This document shows, piece by piece, positions 63,217 to 64,000 of a DNA stretch of 64,000 nucleotides. The DNA comes from Salinicola socius (GTDB lineage Bacteria; Pseudomonadota; Gammaproteobacteria; Pseudomonadales; Halomonadaceae). How positions within the stretch are numbered: the first letter of the stretch is position 1; every line of letters starts with the position of its first letter. Below the pieces are notes generated by a model, which saw only the letters and a program-made list of their open reading frames with translations, was not told the origin of the DNA and ran no database searches. The stretch is from assembly GCF_001937195.1 (NCBI RefSeq), contig NZ_MSDO01000021.1:35440-99439 (forward strand), in the 5' to 3' direction. The position numbers and the translations under genes were made by a program.

Positions 63217-63225
63217 TCGAATAAC
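63210..63225. repeat. 8-bp tandem duplication across the lysC stop
   Basis: CGAATAAT (63210-63217) is followed by CGAATAAC (63218-63225); the first copy holds the TAA stop (63214-63216). Confidence 0.75.
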
Positions 63226-63338
63226 CCCTTCACGAATGTCTCAGGCGTTCTACGCTAAGGGTGAGTTGGAAGAAAGTGAATGGAACATGCGTTCTTTCAA
63301 CGTTGCCGCGGGGTTGCATGGAATGGCGTCATTGGCCT

Positions 63339-63440
63339 GAGAGCCCGTATGACGCATAATCGGCTCTCGGGTAGCAGGCTCGTTTCGCAGGAGGCCCGAG
63401 AGCGTCACCCGAGAATGGAAGAAGGACCTGAGAAGGAGAT
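63339..63440 (+). promoter_or_regulatory. csrA leader with alternative hairpins and GGA motifs
   Basis: Arm A GAGAGCC (63339-63345), arm B GGCTCTCGGG (63362-63371) and arm C CCCGAGAGC (63395-63403): B can pair with A or with C but not both. GGA motifs, the core of CsrA sites, occur at 63390, 63417, 63424 and 63435, the last overlapping the ribosome site. This fits autoregulation of csrA mRNA by CsrA, as in E. coli; direct proof is lacking. Confidence 0.6.
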
Positions 63441-63446
63441 CAGATA

Positions 63447-63644
63447 ATGCTCATCCTGACCCGTCGCGTGGGAGAGACTCTCATGATCGGCGACGATATA
63501 ACCGTCACCGTTCTGGGGGTGAAAGGGAATCAGGTGCGTATTGGCGTGAATGCGCCCAAGGATGTGGCCGTCCACCGTGAAGAGATCTATCAGCGCATCC
63601 AGCGCGAGAAATCCGAAGACGAAGACGGCGATCCTGGCGCGTGA
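63447..63644 (+). CDS. csrA: Carbon storage regulator CsrA
   Basis: A 65-residue RNA-binding dimer that blocks or stabilises mRNAs by binding GGA motifs near ribosome sites; it controls carbon flow, motility and biofilm genes. The whole sequence [33 protein letters not shown] is canonical, with Arg at the C-terminal end of the RNA face ([15 protein letters not shown]). AGAAGGAGAT precedes the ATG. The C-terminal tail ([10 protein letters not shown]) is acidic and slightly longer than in E. coli. Genes before and after follow the conserved alaS-lysC-csrA-tRNA-Ser order. Confidence 0.97.
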   Translation: MLILTRRVGETLMIGDDITVTVLGVKGNQVRIGVNAPKDVAVHREEIYQRIQREKSEDEDGDPGA

Positions 63645-63814
63645 GTGCTGGATAGGCGCTTTGGTACCGTCTGAGCTGGTGAAGTCGTCCCCTTTATCGG
63701 CTCGGGCTATCCCCGAACATCCTCTTCGTCTGCCGGCATCCGCCTTCTTCCTTCGCTCATCGGTAACTTCTTCATCCTTTAAGGTTTTTTTCGAAAAAAG
63801 TTTGGCCTGTCGGC

Positions 63815-63843
63815 TGGACAACCTGCCATGGAATCGGTAATCT
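63815..63843 (+). promoter_or_regulatory. Promoter of tRNA-Ser
   Basis: TGGACA (63815-63820) and TAATCT (63838-63843) with a 17-base spacer look like -35 and -10 boxes, ending 16 bases before the tRNA. Confidence 0.55.
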
Positions 63844-63859
63844 ACGCGCCGTGCTGATC

Positions 63860-63970
<111 letters not shown>

Positions 63971-64000
63971 CCGCGATCGACACTGTGTGAAGAAATTGGT

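Noticed and set aside
63784..63800. Hairpin with T and A runs after csrA as a terminator
   Set aside because: TTTTTTTCGAAAAAA is an AT-only palindrome with little stem strength; it might act as a terminator, but I cannot support it.

Overview
The window is a 64 kb piece of a high-GC chromosome (about 60-65% G+C by eye). It most likely comes from a moderately halophilic gammaproteobacterium of the Halomonadaceae (Halomonas, Salinicola, Kushneria and relatives). The reasons are a full ectoine degradation set of the Halomonas type (enuR, doeA, doeB, doeX, doeC, doeD), a carnitine-to-glycine-betaine route, and gammaproteobacterial housekeeping blocks (pdxA-rsmA-apaG-apaH, pncC-recA-recX, alaS-lysC-csrA-tRNA-Ser). 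I see no prophage, insertion sequence, CRISPR array or plasmid function. The genus is inference.

Layout. 0-4.5 kb: pdxA (5' end outside the window), rsmA, apaG, apaH, glpE, cca. 4.5-12.4 kb: sugar-acid block with a gluconate permease, gluconokinase, their LacI-type repressor with two matching operators, a LysO-type exporter, a periplasmic DUF3108 protein and membrane glucose dehydrogenase. Gcd makes gluconate outside the inner membrane, and GntT and GntK bring it in as 6-phosphogluconate. 12.5-23.5 kb: ghrA and the ectoine/hydroxyectoine catabolism island; its regulator EnuR and doeA are divergent around three copies of one 10-bp motif. 23.5-30 kb: GNAT, zwf, a YrhK protein, amidase and PoxB-type pyruvate oxidase. 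29.8-32.7 kb: an electrophile-response set (TetR regulator, CurA-like reductase, DJ-1 protein, DUF1330) with two copies of one operator. 32.7-40.4 kb: accessory genes, including an AT-rich island and a decayed transporter. 40.4-46.5 kb: argC, an AruH-like transaminase and the carnitine module cdhC-cdhA-cdhB with convergent cdhR. 46.6-56.3 kb: haloacid dehalogenase, NfeD/slipin pair, HAD phosphatase, mntH-mntR, SulP/Usp pair, RidA and a membrane protein of unknown function. 56.5-64 kb: pncC, recA behind a consensus SOS box, recX, alaS, lysC, csrA and tRNA-Ser(GCT).

How the genes fit together. Two compatible-solute routes sit 20 kb apart: ectoine to aspartate, and carnitine to glycine betaine. 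The first gives the cell carbon and nitrogen from an osmolyte; the second makes an osmoprotectant. Neither has its transporter here, and eutA of the hydroxyectoine route is also absent.

The least expected signals are not protein genes. (1) At least fifteen short tandem duplications (7-30 bp units) sit mostly across stop or start codons, and a few lie in frame in coding tails. (2) A 15-codon leader ORF with a strong ribosome site precedes alaS. (3) The csrA leader has three mutually exclusive hairpin arms and several GGA motifs. (4) A strong hairpin with a T-rich tail separates doeD from eutB. (5) A heavily paired spacer lies between convergent ridA and a hypothetical gene.
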